Below are positions 19,820 through 31,221 of a stretch of 64,000 nucleotides of DNA, piece after piece. Under the pieces are notes generated by a model. It was not told the DNA's origin. It made no database searches and worked only from the letters and a program-made list of their open reading frames with translations. The position numbers and the translations under genes were made by a program. Origin of the DNA: Taeniopygia guttata (lineage: Eukaryota; Chordata; Aves; Passeriformes; Estrildidae); the NCBI RefSeq assembly GCF_048771995.1, contig NC_133064.1:26205001-26269000 (forward strand), read 5' to 3'. Numbering within the stretch: the first letter of the stretch is position 1; each line of letters begins with the position of its first letter.

Positions 19820-20498
19820 ATGGGTGCAGAGTTATCTGTCCAGCAAAAGAGTAGATTAAAACACCTTAACAATATTTTAATTAATGTTACATTCCCAAAT
19901 AAGCTCCTAGTTCGCTTTCTCTGCTGGCTGACAGTTGAATTACCAAATTATACCCTTCCAGATATGAATTCAGTTTCATTTTGGGATAAAATTGGACAGT
20001 TACTAACCTTAAAAGTGGAAAATGGAGATCATAAAGCTTCTCTATTTATTCCAATAATTTTAAAAACTCGAAAACAGCTTTTAGAAGCAGAAAAAAGCAC
20101 ACAGCCACAGACAAGTGTCCAAATAATCCTTTTCCCGATTCCCCTGTACTTCCACAGTATCCTGGTCCTGAAATCGGACCATCCTCCCTGTACCCTTCTA
20201 TCACACCTGTTTCTTCTCAAGAATACAGTCTTGACTGCTCCAAAAATGAAATGCTCTCCTCCCAGAGCCCTGGCGTTTTGGCAGGGTCCCTGAGAACTGC
20301 AGAACACATGCTGCAGAGCAATGGAGGATGCCATGTGCTTCTTTCTCCTTCCCATAATCCCTCCTTCCCCCCAATCCCCTCCCCGACTCCATATCCCTAA
20401 TCCCTTCGTGCCTTCTGCAGTCCCGCCCCATCCTTCCTGCCTGTGCCTCCCTCCGAGTTGCCACAGGAACAGGGGAGCAGCCTCCCTCAGGTCCCCAG
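19820..20498 (+). pseudogene. gag: K1 Gag matrix region
   Basis: The ATG at 19820 opens with Met-Gly-Ala-Glu-Leu-Ser, an N-myristoylation-type start. The matrix-like frame runs about 157 codons to 20293 and then breaks. Gag continues after the solo LTR at 20499-21151. Degraded by frameshifts. Confidence 0.7.
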
Positions 20499-21151
20499 TG
20501 AAATGAACAGGGTCTATGCCTTTATTAATGTTCAGCTCTTTATTAAAAAGTCAGCTCGGCAGGGGGCTCGACACAGAGCTCACCCCCGCTGTTGTAGCTT
20601 TTCCGGTAGCCAGCGTGCAGTGTCTGTTCCTGGAGTCCCCGTGGCACATTGGTAACTGGAGGTGAAGAGGTGTGCAGTCTGTTGCTGAAGTCCCAGCAGA
20701 CCGTCCTCTCTCCTTTCCTCCTGGCACTCTGGTATCCGAAGGGGGAGGGGATGTGCAGAGCCTGCTGCCGAAGTCCAGCAGCAGCTATCCCTCTCCTTCC
20801 CTCCTGGTAACACCAGGAAGTGTGTGTCTGCTTTGCTCCTGCTTCCCACAGCCCAGTCCAGTCCAGTCCTCTGCAGGTTATGGTGACAGGTCAGACACAG
20901 ACTAGGGATGGGGCTCCCTTTTCCCTAACCAGCACACCCATCCAGCCCCCTCCACTGTGCCCATCTTTTCCATTTAGGGGTGTTTTTCATCCCCAAAACC
21001 CTCTTCCATGATTCCACTGGATTATTTTGCATCCTGGTCCTAGTGTGGGTGGGAGTGTAGGTGATTCCCAGGAGCAATTAGCTAATTAACATTTCAATGT
21101 CAGTACTTAGCCCAAGCCAAGTGTCCCAGCAAGGCTGTTTAGTTCATAACA
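20499..21151 (-). repeat. Antisense solo LTR in K1 gag, 5-bp duplication CCCAG
   Basis: Plus-strand ends are TGAAATGAACAG and GTTCATAACA. CCCAG is present at 20494-20498 and 21152-21156. Minus-strand AATAAA signals are visible as TTTATT near 20520-20545. It belongs to the same LTR family as 34644-35352. The 5-bp duplication suggests an ERVL-type integrase. Confidence 0.85.
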
Positions 21152-21156
21152 CCCAG

Positions 21157-22170
21157 GAACGGGGTACAGAGCTGCATCTTGCATGACCTCAAGGGGTGGG
21201 GGAGGGTATGCCTCCTGCCTCTTTGGGCACTGGAAGAGCAGCAGAATTTTTAGCAACTCAGAAAAATGCTTATGAAGCCATACCCTCTGTAGCACCTGTT
21301 ATATATTTTGGTAGGAGAAACGGTACTAGGGCTTACCAACCGTTACCCTTAGAGATAAAACAGACATCCACAAAACACAGAGAGAATTTGGGAGATCGAG
21401 CGAGGTTTTCAAAGGGATGATAAGGGCAACCTTTAATTCAAATGAGATGGTACCCAGGGATATCAAAGATTTGTTTAGATGCCTGTTAACTCCTTCAGAA
21501 TATGATCTGCGGGAAGGCAGATGGAAAATGGCTTTAACAGTAGTATTACAGGAGAGTCAACAAACTCCTGGCGAAGCACAGGACAATGATGGTAATTCTA
21601 TTTCAAAAGACCACCTGTGCGGTGAAGGTGACTGGCAGTGTCCAGAAAAACAAACTTGAGTGTTATCTAAGTTTTAGATAAGGTCTGTAATGTTGCAGAA
21701 AAAATATTTTATCAGCTACCAACAATTGAAGCTAAGGGCAGTTATCTTAGCATAAACAGTTTCCTTCAGAGAATTTCTTACAGTTTGTGGACTGCCTAAG
21801 AACACAAGTGGAAAGACAAGTACAAGATCCAGTGGTGCAGGCAGAATTGATTAAAGAAATGGCTCAGAGGAATGCTAATGAGACCTGTCGTAGAATTATC
21901 CTCAGCCTTCCCCGTGACCCAACACTTAGTCTTTCACATATGATAGAAGCCTGTACCAGAAAAGCAGAACTATTCAGTACTCCTGACAGAAATACAGGAT
22001 CAGCACACCCACAGCCTGCAGCAACTGCGGCACCAGATCCAAGGAGGAAACCAATGTCACCAGACCCGCTGCAGCACATCATCTGCCTCTGTTGCAAGAA
22101 ACCAGGACATTTCGCCAGAACCTGCCCCCTAAACCAGAAACAGAAAAAGTTCAACAAACAAAAAACCTGA
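21157..22170 (+). pseudogene. gag: K1 Gag capsid and nucleocapsid
   Basis: Capsid motifs (PRDIKDLFRCLLTPSEYDL at 21417-21659, and a major-homology-like DCLRTQVERQVQDP at 21787 onwards) are followed by a zinc knuckle C-x2-C-x4-H-x4-C near 22090-22130. The final frame 21787-22170 ends in a basic tail. Two frame changes separate the parts. The single knuckle and capsid type fit class II. Confidence 0.8.
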
Positions 22171-23031
22171 ATTTACAGTGCATACCTGCTTTTACTACAA
22201 CTAGGTGCAAAGATATAAATACAGTGGGACCCACATGGGCAAATATCTCTCTCTCAACAAATAAGGGGGAGGACGGGACCCATGGTGGTAGGAGGCAGAA
22301 AAATAAAAATGTCAAATGTTCAACTAACAAGGTTTGGCAGCTGCTAGGCCAATTTTGGCTTGTGACTACCAAAGGTTTTCATTTCAGATCTACTGACTGA
22401 GAAGTCATTACAGTGGACCTGTCAAACATCTCACAGGACCTGATGGTTTACCACATGGGACTGGACAGTGAGTATTTTGTTATTGGGGACACAGCACACA
22501 CACCTTCAGAGATTGAGGTAGCTCTCATGTCCACTGAGGGAAAGATAACAGGCCTTATGTTGTTGGCATGCTGCATGCACGCACCATTTTACCTAGAAAT
22601 GGAAAAATTCTGGCCCAGGCCATTTCTGTTCCAGCAAAAATCACAGCAGAAGGAAAATCACCGGAAATCTACTGGGAAGAGGTGGTGGGAGAGGATAAAC
22701 CCTTGATGGCATGCAACCTAGCACATGGGTCAGAGAGCCTCCATGTGGAGGGGGTGTTAGACATGGGTGCAGACATCACGGTAATACCTAAGACCATGTG
22801 GCCATCACATTGGGAATTGCAGCCTGTGGCTGGCAAACTTCAGGGCATAGGAGCAACCGCATTGGCAAAGATTTCAAAAAACATTGGGGAAATTGAGGGA
22901 CCTGATGGGAAATTGGCAGGTGTTTGTCCATTTGTTGCAGACTATAAGGCCCCCCTGTGGGAGAGAGACACCATGTCCCAGTGGGGATTCCAATTTGTCA
23001 TTCCTAAGACACCCCAGGATTTTTGGAAGTA
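22171..23031 (+). pseudogene. pro: K1 protease with a possible upstream dUTPase-like remnant
   Basis: The frame 22568-23032 has LPRNGKILAQAISVP, faintly like the end of a dUTPase, a domain some class II retroviruses carry before protease; this is tentative. The protease follows with D-M-G-A-D near 22760, where D-T-G or D-S-G is expected. The Thr-to-Met change at the active-site loop would be expected to disable it. A stop ends the frame at 23032. Confidence 0.65.
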
Positions 23032-24733
23032 GCCACTGTGGAGTGCCCTACTCACAAGTTAAAGTGGTTGGCTAACATCCCAAGGTGGATAGCACAGTGA
23101 CCTTTGAGTAGTGAGAAACTCAAGGCACTTGAGGAGCTTGTGGAGGAACAATTGGCTCAAGGACACATAAAAGAGACAGATAGCCCTTGGAATTTCCCAG
23201 TCTTTGTAATAAAGAAACCAGGGAAGGACAAGTGGATGTTGCCCCATGACCTCTGAGAAATAAACAAAATTATAGAGGACATGGGACCACTCCAACCAGG
23301 GATACCTAGTCCAACAATGCTCCCTCGAGATTGGCAATTAGCTGTATTAGATATAAAGGACTGTTTCTTCCAAATTCCATTGCACCCTGAAGATGCCCCA
23401 AGGTTCGCATTCTCAGTTCCCACCATCAATCAAGAAGCCCCAGTAAAACGCTATCACTGGAAGTTCTTGCCTCAAAGTCTTAAATCGAGTCCTTTCATAT
23501 GCCAACAAACCATAACCTCATTACTATCTCCAGTACACGCGGAGAGAAAGGACGCCATCATCCTTCACTACATGGATGATGTGCTTGTGTGTGCCCCCAA
23601 TGACTCTATACTCCACCAGACACCTGGCCTAGTGGCTAAGCTTTTAACCTCTGCTGGATTTCAATTGCAGGAAGACAAAGTTCAAAGGATGCCACCTTGG
23701 AAATACCTCAGTTTGAAAATCACTGCAAAGACCATTGTTCCACAGAAATAGGAAATTGATTGCAATCCCAAAATGCTAGCAGACCTCTGCTCTTTGTGTG
23801 GGTCTTTGAATTGGGTAAGGCCCTGGCTAGGCCTCACAAATGTGGATCTAGACCCTTTCTTCAATTTATTGCAGCGGGAGAGGGAGCTGGCCTCTCCCAG
23901 GGAACTGACTCAAGAGGCAAAGACAGCAATCGAAAAGGTGCAGAAGGCCTTGTCAGAGAGGCAGGCACATCAGTGTGAGTCAAACATGCCTTTTCATTTC
24001 ATTGTTCTAGGAAAGCTGCCACATTTGCATGGTTTGATTTTCCAATGGATCGAGGGGCAGAAGGATTCAGTATTGATCATAAAGTGGATTTTTCTCTCCC
24101 ACCAAAGATCCAAGACCATCACTGAGCCACAAGAGTTAATAGCTCAGATGATTCGGAAGGCCAGGATGAGATTGTGTGAATTGTCTGGTTGTGACTTTGC
24201 ATGCATTCACCTTCTAGTCAGACTTTCTGAAGAGGGAAGGAACACTCTTGAGAGGGTGACCAAAGAGATGTTTGAACATTTGCTCCAGAGCAGTGCCAGT
24301 CTCCAATTATCTCTGGAGAGCTACAGGGGACAAATATCAGTCCATGCCCCGTCTCACAAATTGTTCAATGAGGAACTCCACCTCATTCCTCGAGACAAGA
24401 GGAGTCGGAGACCACTCAAGGCTCTCACAGTGTTCACGGATGCATCAGGGGCTTCCCACAAGTCAGTGATGACTTGGAGAAATCCACAGACTCAGCATTG
24501 GGAAGCTGATGTTGAGTTTGTGGAGGGATCCCCCCAGGTGGCTGAACTGGCTGCAGTGGTAAGAGCTTTTGAGAGGTTCTTGGAACCAATTAATTTGGTA
24601 ACAGACTGCCTACATGGCGGGAGTAGTGTCCAGAGTGGAACAGGCCGTGCTCAAAGAAATAGAGAAGGAACATCTCTTCAGATTGCTCTCAAAGCTGATT
24701 TATTTAATTTCTCACTGAGCGCATCCTTTCTTT
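23032..24733 (+). pseudogene. pol: K1 reverse transcriptase and RNase H
   Basis: RT motifs: [14 protein letters not shown] near 23185, VLDIKDCFFQIPLH near 23345 and the catalytic Y-M-D-D near 23570. RNase H: VFTDASG near 24433 and an ELAAVVRAFE Glu. Stops lie near 23255 and 23749 and frames shift, so the copy is inactive. YMDD together with the DASG RNase H motif fits class II. Confidence 0.85.
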
Positions 24734-25730
24734 GTGATGCATGTGAGGTCACACGCTGATCTGCCAGGTGAGATTGCAGAGGGGAATCGCCAAGCAGACT
24801 CCCTTGCTGCACCAGTTGAAAAAGCATGTCTCCCTGACTTCTTCCAACAGGCAAAGCTGAGTCACCAACATTACCATCAAAATGTGCCAGGTCTGATCCA
24901 ACAGTTCCCAGTTAACACGGAGTCAGGCTCGAGCCATTGTGGCCACCTGTCCCAACTGCCAGCTCCAGGTCATGCCATCGGGGTTAATCCCCAGGGCCTT
25001 GACAGCTGTGAGGTGTGGCAGAGAGACATCACACACATTCCTAGTCTTGGTCGCCTCAAATATGTTCATGTAAGCATTGACACATATTCAGGCTCAGTGT
25101 ATGCCTCTGCCCATGCAGGAGAAAAGTCTGAGCATGCCAAGAAGCATCTAGTGCAAGCTTTTTCAGTGTTGGGGATCCCAAAAACAATCAAAACTGATAA
25201 CATCCCCGTGTATGCGTCCAAGGAGTTCCTGGAATTTGTCCAGCAGTGGGGAGTGGAACATAAGACTGGCATCCCTCACTCCCCCACAGGTCAAGCTGTG
25301 GTCAAGCGTGCACACCAGACGCTCAAGCAGGTCTTGGCTAGACAGAGCAGTTCAACTGTGTGGATGTCTCCACAGCAGAAGCTCTGTAAAACCATGTTTG
25401 CCATCAATTTTCTGAACTGTTCGTTTGAAAACATGAGTCCACCAGTGCTACGTCATTTTAACAGGGGCAATCAGTTCAAATTGTCTCAGCGTCCACCGGT
25501 CTTGATTAGGGATCCAGAAACTTGGGAAACCAAAGGGCCCTACGAGCTCGTGACCTAGGGTCGTGGCTATGTGTTTGTGGCTACTCCCTCAGGCGCTCGG
25601 TGGATTCCCCAGAAGTGGGTGAAACCTTTTGTCCCCAAAAATCCAGCTCAAGAAGAAGGGGATGAAAAGAAAGTAGCCGATGCTTCAAAGAGAAGACGCC
25701 GCCGGATGGAAGAAAGAGAATTTTCCTAGG
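24734..25730 (+). pseudogene. pol: K1 RNase H end and integrase
   Basis: The frame 24734-25558 starts with the RNase H end (HVRSHADLPGEIAEGN), then integrase with paired His, WQRDITHIP, IKTDN and a C-terminal domain (KGPYELVT). A TAG at 25556-25558 interrupts the last part. The expected codon there is TGG, and downstream GRGYVFVATPSG with KWVKPF continues in frame to about 25725. The Glu of the DDE triad lies in a region reading VVKRAHQ, so it appears changed to Lys. Confidence 0.75.
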
Positions 25731-26076
25731 TGTGAAGTCCTTCTGGCAAAACCAGAAACTTTTAAAATGTTTTAAAAATGCTTGTTTTTCCTTTTTAGAG
25801 AAAACCTACTTCCCACTCAACCCTGTGATGAACCCCATGCAAGTTGTCATCTTGCTAATGCTGAACTGTCTGGCAGCTGCATGGATCATCCCTCAGCCAC
25901 ATCAAAACGTCTGGGTGACCCTGGCACAGACTCTTCAGCAGGAAAACATATGCTTGTCCACTGCAGCAGCAAAGAATCCTATGTCCACCTGTCTGGTAGG
26001 AATTCCATTGCAGGCTGGAGAATTTCCAGCAGGTTTGGACAAATATAGGTCCAACGAAATTCCGGAATCACACACC
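25731..26076 (+). pseudogene. env: K1 Env surface subunit, start
   Basis: A hydrophobic signal peptide at about residues 30-50 of this frame (VVILLMLNCLAAAW) is followed by a mature start with CLSTAAAKNP and TCLVGIPL, a pattern I associate with alpharetrovirus surface proteins. It is interrupted at 26077 by a solo LTR and resumes near 26588. Confidence 0.7.
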
Positions 26077-26581
26077 TGTGGTGGCCTGTTTTTTATTCTT
26101 TCAGTGTCTGTTCATACCCCCCCCCCCCAGCTCATTTCTAACCCCCTTCTCTCCAAGATGTGAATCCTCCCTTTCCCTGCCCCTTTCCCCAGGATAGTCC
26201 CTGTCTATTTAGTGAGGCTCAACACCCTATTTGTTACTTTGTGTTACTCTACTCCCTTGTTTTCCCTGATAAGTTTATGATATGTTAGTCCTGCCCTAAA
26301 CTCCTCCCCTGCTATTCCCCTATTAGTTACTGTTCCTATACCCCTCCTCCTGAGTTCTTGTATAAAACCTTTGTCTGCCCCCCCCAAAGTGTCTTGGGCC
26401 ACGCTAAATAAACCCATCCTGTTCACCCCCAAGTCCCGTGTCGCCTCCATCTGTCCCCTTGCCAATAACTGGGACTGCAGAGCTTCACAGGGGGATCGGC
26501 CTCCCCCCTCCTCTTCCCTCGCCGCCCAGCACGCCACCGCTCGGGGTGTCACGGTGAGAGGGTGCCAACCGCGACGCAACA
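26077..26581 (+). repeat. Solo LTR in K1 env, 6-bp duplication CACACC
   Basis: Begins TGTGGTGG and ends GACGCAACA, 505 bp, with CACACC at 26071-26076 and 26582-26587. TATA-like TATAAAAC near 26361 and AATAAA near 26407 give plus orientation. Class II type by its duplication length. It contains C-runs at about 26119 and 26378. Confidence 0.88.
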
Positions 26582-26587
26582 CACACC

Positions 26588-27059
26588 CCCCCCCGACCAC
26601 ACAAAGATCATCAGAAGCAAGCTGTGGTGATGATGAAATCCTTAGCAGTGGTTGCGAAGTTTGCCCAAGATAGCTCAGGAACTCCAAGACTTAGATCTAT
26701 TTGGTTTTTCCCCTGCAGCTTACTGCATACATTTTTCTGTTCTCCCAAAACCTAGCACTAACAAGTACCACATCATAAAACAGTATCATGGGGAGTTTAT
26801 TGCAAGAAGGTGGTGTCAGAATACAAGCCATATTGGGGCAGACAATCCATCTCACTCAAGTCCCAAAAGCCTCCCTAAGGGATTGTTCTTGATTTGTGGG
26901 GATCAGACATGGGCAGGAATTTCTTCTCGGCTTTTAGGAGGGCCATGTACCATAGGGCGGTTGTCCGTATTGACACCCAACCAAACTCTAATTGGTGAAT
27001 GGACTCACAAAACCAAAAAAAATTCAAAAAAGGAGTGCTGACAAATTTGACCAAAATTG
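26588..27059 (+). pseudogene. env: K1 Env surface subunit, end
   Basis: The frame 26652-27041 includes FLICGDQTWAGI, GGPC and a run of basic residues near the end that would correspond to the subunit junction. Conserved-looking Cys and Gly positions support an alpharetrovirus-type surface protein. Interrupted by stops and frame changes. Confidence 0.65.
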
Positions 27060-27648
27060 TAACTCAGAAATTTTTCATTGGGCCAAGTCAAAAAGAGTTG
27101 CTGTGTCCCTGTTTCTTCCGTGGGTCGCAGCAGCCAAAGCTCTAGGTGAATTGGGCCACCTAGAGTGCTGGGTAGTCAAACAGGCAAACTTAACATCTGC
27201 TGCCATCAGCTCCCTCCTAGAAGACGAGGAAATTACCAGACAGGCCACGCTGCAGAATCGTGCTGCAATAGATTTCCTTTTGCTACTGCATGGACATGAA
27301 TGCAAGGAATTTGAAGGACTTTGCTGCATGGACCTGACTTCAAAAGCTCCAAACGTCCATGCTGCCCTTCGAAGCATGAACAGCCTGATTGGACAAGTGA
27401 AGCAAGAGTCTGAAGATTGGTTTACAGAACTGTTCAAGGGCTGGGGATTCACGGGGTGGTGGACATCTGTAGTTAGATCAATTTTGTTAGTCCTTGTTAT
27501 TCTGTTCTTTGTAACCATAGCATTCAGGATCCTACGTTGCTTGATTTTCAAAGCTATCAAAGGTCTCATACCTTCTACCTCAGAAATCAACCACATAGAG
27601 TTGGCAAACCTAAAGAGGTCTGACTATGCCACCAATTGTAGGTGGTAG
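27060..27648 (+). pseudogene. env: K1 Env transmembrane subunit
   Basis: A long open stretch (frame 26992-27648) contains a coiled-coil region (LQNRAAIDFLLLLHG), a C-x6-CC motif (CKEFEGLCC), a Trp-rich membrane-proximal part, a membrane helix of about 25 residues near 27475-27540 and a short tail. These are hallmarks of the alpharetrovirus-like transmembrane protein. This part lacks internal stops, but the upstream env is broken. Confidence 0.78.
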
Positions 27649-27703
27649 GAAAACCCACACTCACTGTCAAAATGAACCTAATGATTTCTTGTAACCTTGT
27701 TAA

Positions 27704-27719
27704 ACAAATAAGGGGGAGA
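27704..27719 (+). promoter_or_regulatory. Polypurine tract of K1
   Basis: AAATAAGGGGGAGA lies directly before the 3' LTR start TGTTGTATTGC. Confidence 0.75.
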
Positions 27720-28043
27720 TGTTGTATTGCTCTGGGGAATGGTTTTTCCCTCCCCAGAGACCCCTGTAGCTGTGACCATGTTAGTTTAACCCTTCCTTCC
27801 TGTCTTGGCCCAATTGGCTGGGAGACAAGTATCCTTCCCTATACAGAACCTAGATAAGGCTCTGTCCCTTCCTTGTTCGCTCTCTTTCCCTCTTCCTTCC
27901 CTGGAATAAACATCTTGGACCACATTGGGGGTTGGAGCCGCTTTTGGAATTTTTTGCCTTGCTCCTGAAATACTTCCCCCCAAGGCCTCCCAGATCTGGG
28001 CTAGTCTGGTAACTTTGGGGGGCTGCGGGGGGTAGATATTTCA
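27720..28043 (+). repeat. 3' LTR of K1
   Basis: 324 bp, opening TGTTGTATTGC and closing ATATTTCA, followed by CCGGGG (target duplication). About 8 % different from the 5' LTR by eye. Confidence 0.88.
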
Positions 28044-28727
28044 CCGGGGTAACTTTATGATGCTGGTATCCCCATTGTCTTTTTGCTCAGAAATGGGTCC
28101 TGTAGTTTTACGCTAGGCCCAGACAAACAGCGTGAAGAGGGGGGAGAAGCAGTGCGCAATTTGCCTGCAGAATCTTCACTTTACTCCCCTGGAATTCCTG
28201 TCTCATGGACTGTGTTGCCTAGCCCGGACAGCAAGAGAGAGATAAGGGTATCAGTGCTCTTGGAATTCTCGGCTTTTGCAGAGAGAGAGCGATGGGGAGT
28301 TTTTCTTTGCTTTTATTCACTGGTTTTCCTTATTAGCTATGACAAGAAGGGTTTTCCCTGGACTGTGCCGCCTTCTTCTGAGACTATTCAGCTTCTCTCC
28401 AGTCCAGAACATCAGGAGAATCTCCCAGGGGCCCCCCAAGCTGCACCCTGGGCATGAGCCCCAGAGCAACTGAAAGACTGAGTCATGCCCACAGAAAGAC
28501 TCTCTCTGAATTTGACATCTCTTCAGAACAGTGAGAGGTTTTATTGTTTTATATTATTCATTTCCCATGCTTGTGAATACTTTGCTTGTTAAATAAACAG
28601 TTTTTTTCCACTTGTCTCCAAGGAGATTTTTTTCCTGAATTGGTGGGGGCACAGGCTGCTGAATTCTGCCCTATAGGGAAACATCCCTTTGGAGGTTTCC
28701 TTCTAAAATTTATACCAAACCAGGACA
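28044..28727 (+). repeat. ERVL LTR L3, main part
   Basis: Continues the LTR opened at 18824 (TGTCCCAGGG then TAACTTTATGATGC) and ends ACCAGGACA. Similar to the LTRs of L5, including the AATAAACAGTTTTTTTCCAC block near 28593. Plus orientation. No 5-bp duplication matches across its outer ends (ATACA before 18824, ACGGT after 28727), so a rearrangement is likely. Confidence 0.75.
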
Positions 28728-29769
28728 ACGGTAAAAAGATGAGAGTTGCTACAGCACATAAGAGGAAAAAAAGCATTTGTTTAACCCATAGTCCACAAGG
28801 TAACCACGAAAACATGTTCCATTCCCATCCTTTCCACGTTTGGACTGGTACATGAGCTAAGTTTCTTATTCCCTTTGTTATTTGTTTCACTACTTTTCCA
28901 TTGTCATTTATTTGTCAACAGCATTTTAAGTAATTTAATTTTCTACACACTCCCCCTTCTTCTGCTAATAGATAATCTAATACCATCCGATGCTGACATA
29001 TTGCATTCCTCATCTGAGTGAGCAAGAGTCAGCAAGAAGGTCAAAAGCTGCAGCTGTCTGGTTGGTTATTATTTCAAAGAGAGCTTGTAACCTAATTATC
29101 CAATATAAATGTGTTCTCTGGCACCTGATATTAATTTATTTTAATTCCAGGTGGCTGATCCATAATGTTGTATGATTCGCTCAGGTGGCCATTTATCTGT
29201 TCCCCACTTTTGGGTGCTCCCTCCAGCCAGGGATGCATCAACTGACATATTTTCTCTAATTAGATCATCATATACCTTGATTCCTAACGGATTTCCCTGA
29301 ACTTGTGGTAGCAAAAAAAGAACAACGGTTTAATATACCCTACATAACATATTCCTGACCAGTTTGGAGGCAACCTGGGATAGGCATGTTGGGCACCCAT
29401 GGCCTGTCATCAGGTCCTCCTGGCCTTCTGCTGACCCAACAATTGCTAAGGTTAAAGGTTTTTGCTATTTCTCCTAGGACTAAAAAAACAATTCTCCTGC
29501 CTCTGGCCCAAACCTAACTGACAATATAAAGGTAAGATTATTATGAAAAACATTCTAATGGTGTAACCTGATTTCCTAATCTAATTCTCATGTTGTCTTC
29601 CCCACCAGCTGTGGCGAGTGAAGGTGCAGAAACAACATAAAGAAAACAATGACAGTGAGGATTAGCCCCCAATGACTGGAAATCCAAAAGGAGGGATGCC
29701 CATACAGACTATTTCAGCAGACAGTCTGTGGGTAGGCACACGGCGCTTCCCCCAATGTCGACGCACTGG
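28728..29769 (-). pseudogene. Gamma remnant G2: env region
   Basis: Minus strand, directly after the integrase end of G2. A short signal-peptide-like hydrophobic stretch lies at about 29600-29690, and frames beyond it are heavily broken. I see no counterpart of the extra ORF of G1 between pol and env here. Confidence 0.45.
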
Positions 29770-31016
29770 TTACTGCTCCGGTCCACTACTGCAGAGTGTC
29801 AGTCGCGGCCTCCCGTCCTTTTCCTCTAGCTGAGATGTCCAAGTTTCTGAGGCCTTAGAGACCTTGACCAGAGTGTGATGGGTCCACTGGTGTTCAGCTG
29901 TCTTGATGGCTATTTCTGTGGTCAGTAACACTTGAAAAGGTCCACGCCACTTCGCCACTAGTGGTGCTTTTTTTCACCCCTTAACTAGGACCCAATCTTC
30001 TGGTTGGATGTTATGAACAGTAGAGTCTAAAGGCAGGGTCTGTGCCAGCTGAGCTTCCTGTCAAAGAGGTTTCACAAGAGACAGTATCCTGTCCACATAT
30101 TGTTTTAAATACACATCACTTATTTCCACTCCTCTACTATGCTGAGAATTATAAGGGTAAGGAATTCCAAACATCAATTCAAAGGGAGATAACTGAATAT
30201 CTCCTCTGGGTCTGGCCCTTATTCTTGCCAAAGCCAATGGCAAAAGCCATACCCATGGCATCTTAGTTTCTATCACCAGCTTCAGGAGGTGTTTCTTTAT
30301 TTCTCCATTCATTCTTTTAACCCGACCTGAATTCTGGGAGTGCCGGGGGGTATGGAGGTTCCATTGTATTCCTAAAGCAGTCATAACTCCTTGAAGAATT
30401 TTTCCTGTAAAATGAGATCCCCTGAGTCTATTGCTTTCACAATCCCATATCTTTGAATGATTTGTTCCAAAAATACTTTAATAATTGATCCTCTAGTTGC
30501 TGAAACAGTTGGAAATGCTTCTGGCCACCCTTTTAGCTGACATACTATTACCAGTGGGAAAGACATTTCTGTGCTGTTTTTGTGAGCCAGCGAAAGCTTC
30601 TTGAAGATAAGGAAAGCCTCATATCTCTCTCAAGGAATTTACCAAGGCTATCACCATGACAATGCAAAGAAAGAGAGAGAAAAAAAAGTATAAGCAAAAA
30701 GATCTAGACTTTGGTACACAGTGGCGTGGCTCCTTTCACCTATTGAAAGCTTTGTTTCTTCTTTATGACCAATGGGCAGTGTATGTGTTCATTAAGTAAA
30801 TGTAAACATCTTATAAAACTATAAAAAGCAACATGTTGCTTCAATAAAGGGATCTAAACAGCCTTCTGAGTGAGTCCTGGTGCTTTGCGCCATGTGGGGC
30901 TCAATAGCGACAATTACCAGAAGATATCTAAACCTTGCCACTTGGGGCATTTTGGTAAAACCCACCTGGCATCTTTGGAAGGCCCCTGACTCCATACTTA
31001 ACCCAGGACCCTGCAC
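29770..31016 (-). pseudogene. Gamma remnant G2: integrase
   Basis: Minus-strand pieces: core start VGFTKMPQVARFRYLLVIV at 30819-31016, a middle piece at 30381-30566, HTPRHSQNSGRVKRMNGEIKK at 30061-30384 and the C-terminal domain KWRGPFQVLL at 29770-29958. The catalytic Glu of the DDE triad reads Lys (GRVKRMN where G1 has GRVERMN). A solo LTR splits the core at 30555-30912. No LTR of G2 itself was recognised. Confidence 0.8.
30555..30912 (+). repeat. Solo LTR in G2 integrase, flanked by ATTACCAG
   Basis: Begins TGGGAAAG and ends TAGCGACA, 358 bp. ATTACCAG occurs at 30547-30554 and 30913-30920, longer than the usual 6 bp. AATAAAGG near 30844 gives plus orientation. The end matches the LTR at 16686. 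Confidence 0.75.
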
Positions 31017-31221
31017 TGTTTGTTCGCCTTTGTGTCTGGACTCTTTCAGTGTGACTCTATAATAAACCTCGCTGGAACTCTATAGAGACCCTTTCCCTCT
31101 TACTTCACTGACCTATCTGTGGTGTGAGTGTGGATTGAGTGACTGTATGTACTTGCCCAAGCAGCTTTCTCAGAAGACGCTTTTGGGAAATAGCAGCAAA
31201 ACACCATCCATTTTACCACAT
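31017..31221. repeat. LTR-like fragment, unassigned
   Basis: Contains AATAAACCTCGCTGG and sequence resembling the R-U5 end of an LTR, but neither clear TG...CA ends nor a partner were found. No gene. Confidence 0.35.

Larger units (their letters stand above)
18834..28043 (+). mobile_element. Class II provirus K1 with alpharetrovirus-type env
   Basis: LTRs of 322 and 324 bp, both beginning TGTTGTATTGC and ending GATATTTCA, bracket gag, protease, RT, RNase H, integrase and env on the plus strand. The flanking 6-bp duplication is CCAGGG/CCGGGG. By eye the LTRs differ at roughly 8 % of sites, so it is older than L2, L5 or G3. It received an antisense 653-bp LTR in gag and a 505-bp LTR in env. 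Pol has several stops. Confidence 0.88.

Noticed and set aside
22413-22706. A confident dUTPase domain in K1
   Set aside because: Only one weak C-terminal-like motif is visible and the frame is broken, so it is mentioned only as tentative.
27786-28044. Minus-strand ORFs across the 3' LTR of K1
   Set aside because: They overlap an LTR, have no motif, and the homologous 5' LTR frame differs.
28728-29769. A counterpart of the G1 extra ORF in G2
   Set aside because: The minus-strand sequence after integrase goes quickly into a signal-peptide-like env start with no Cys-rich frame, although decay prevents certainty.
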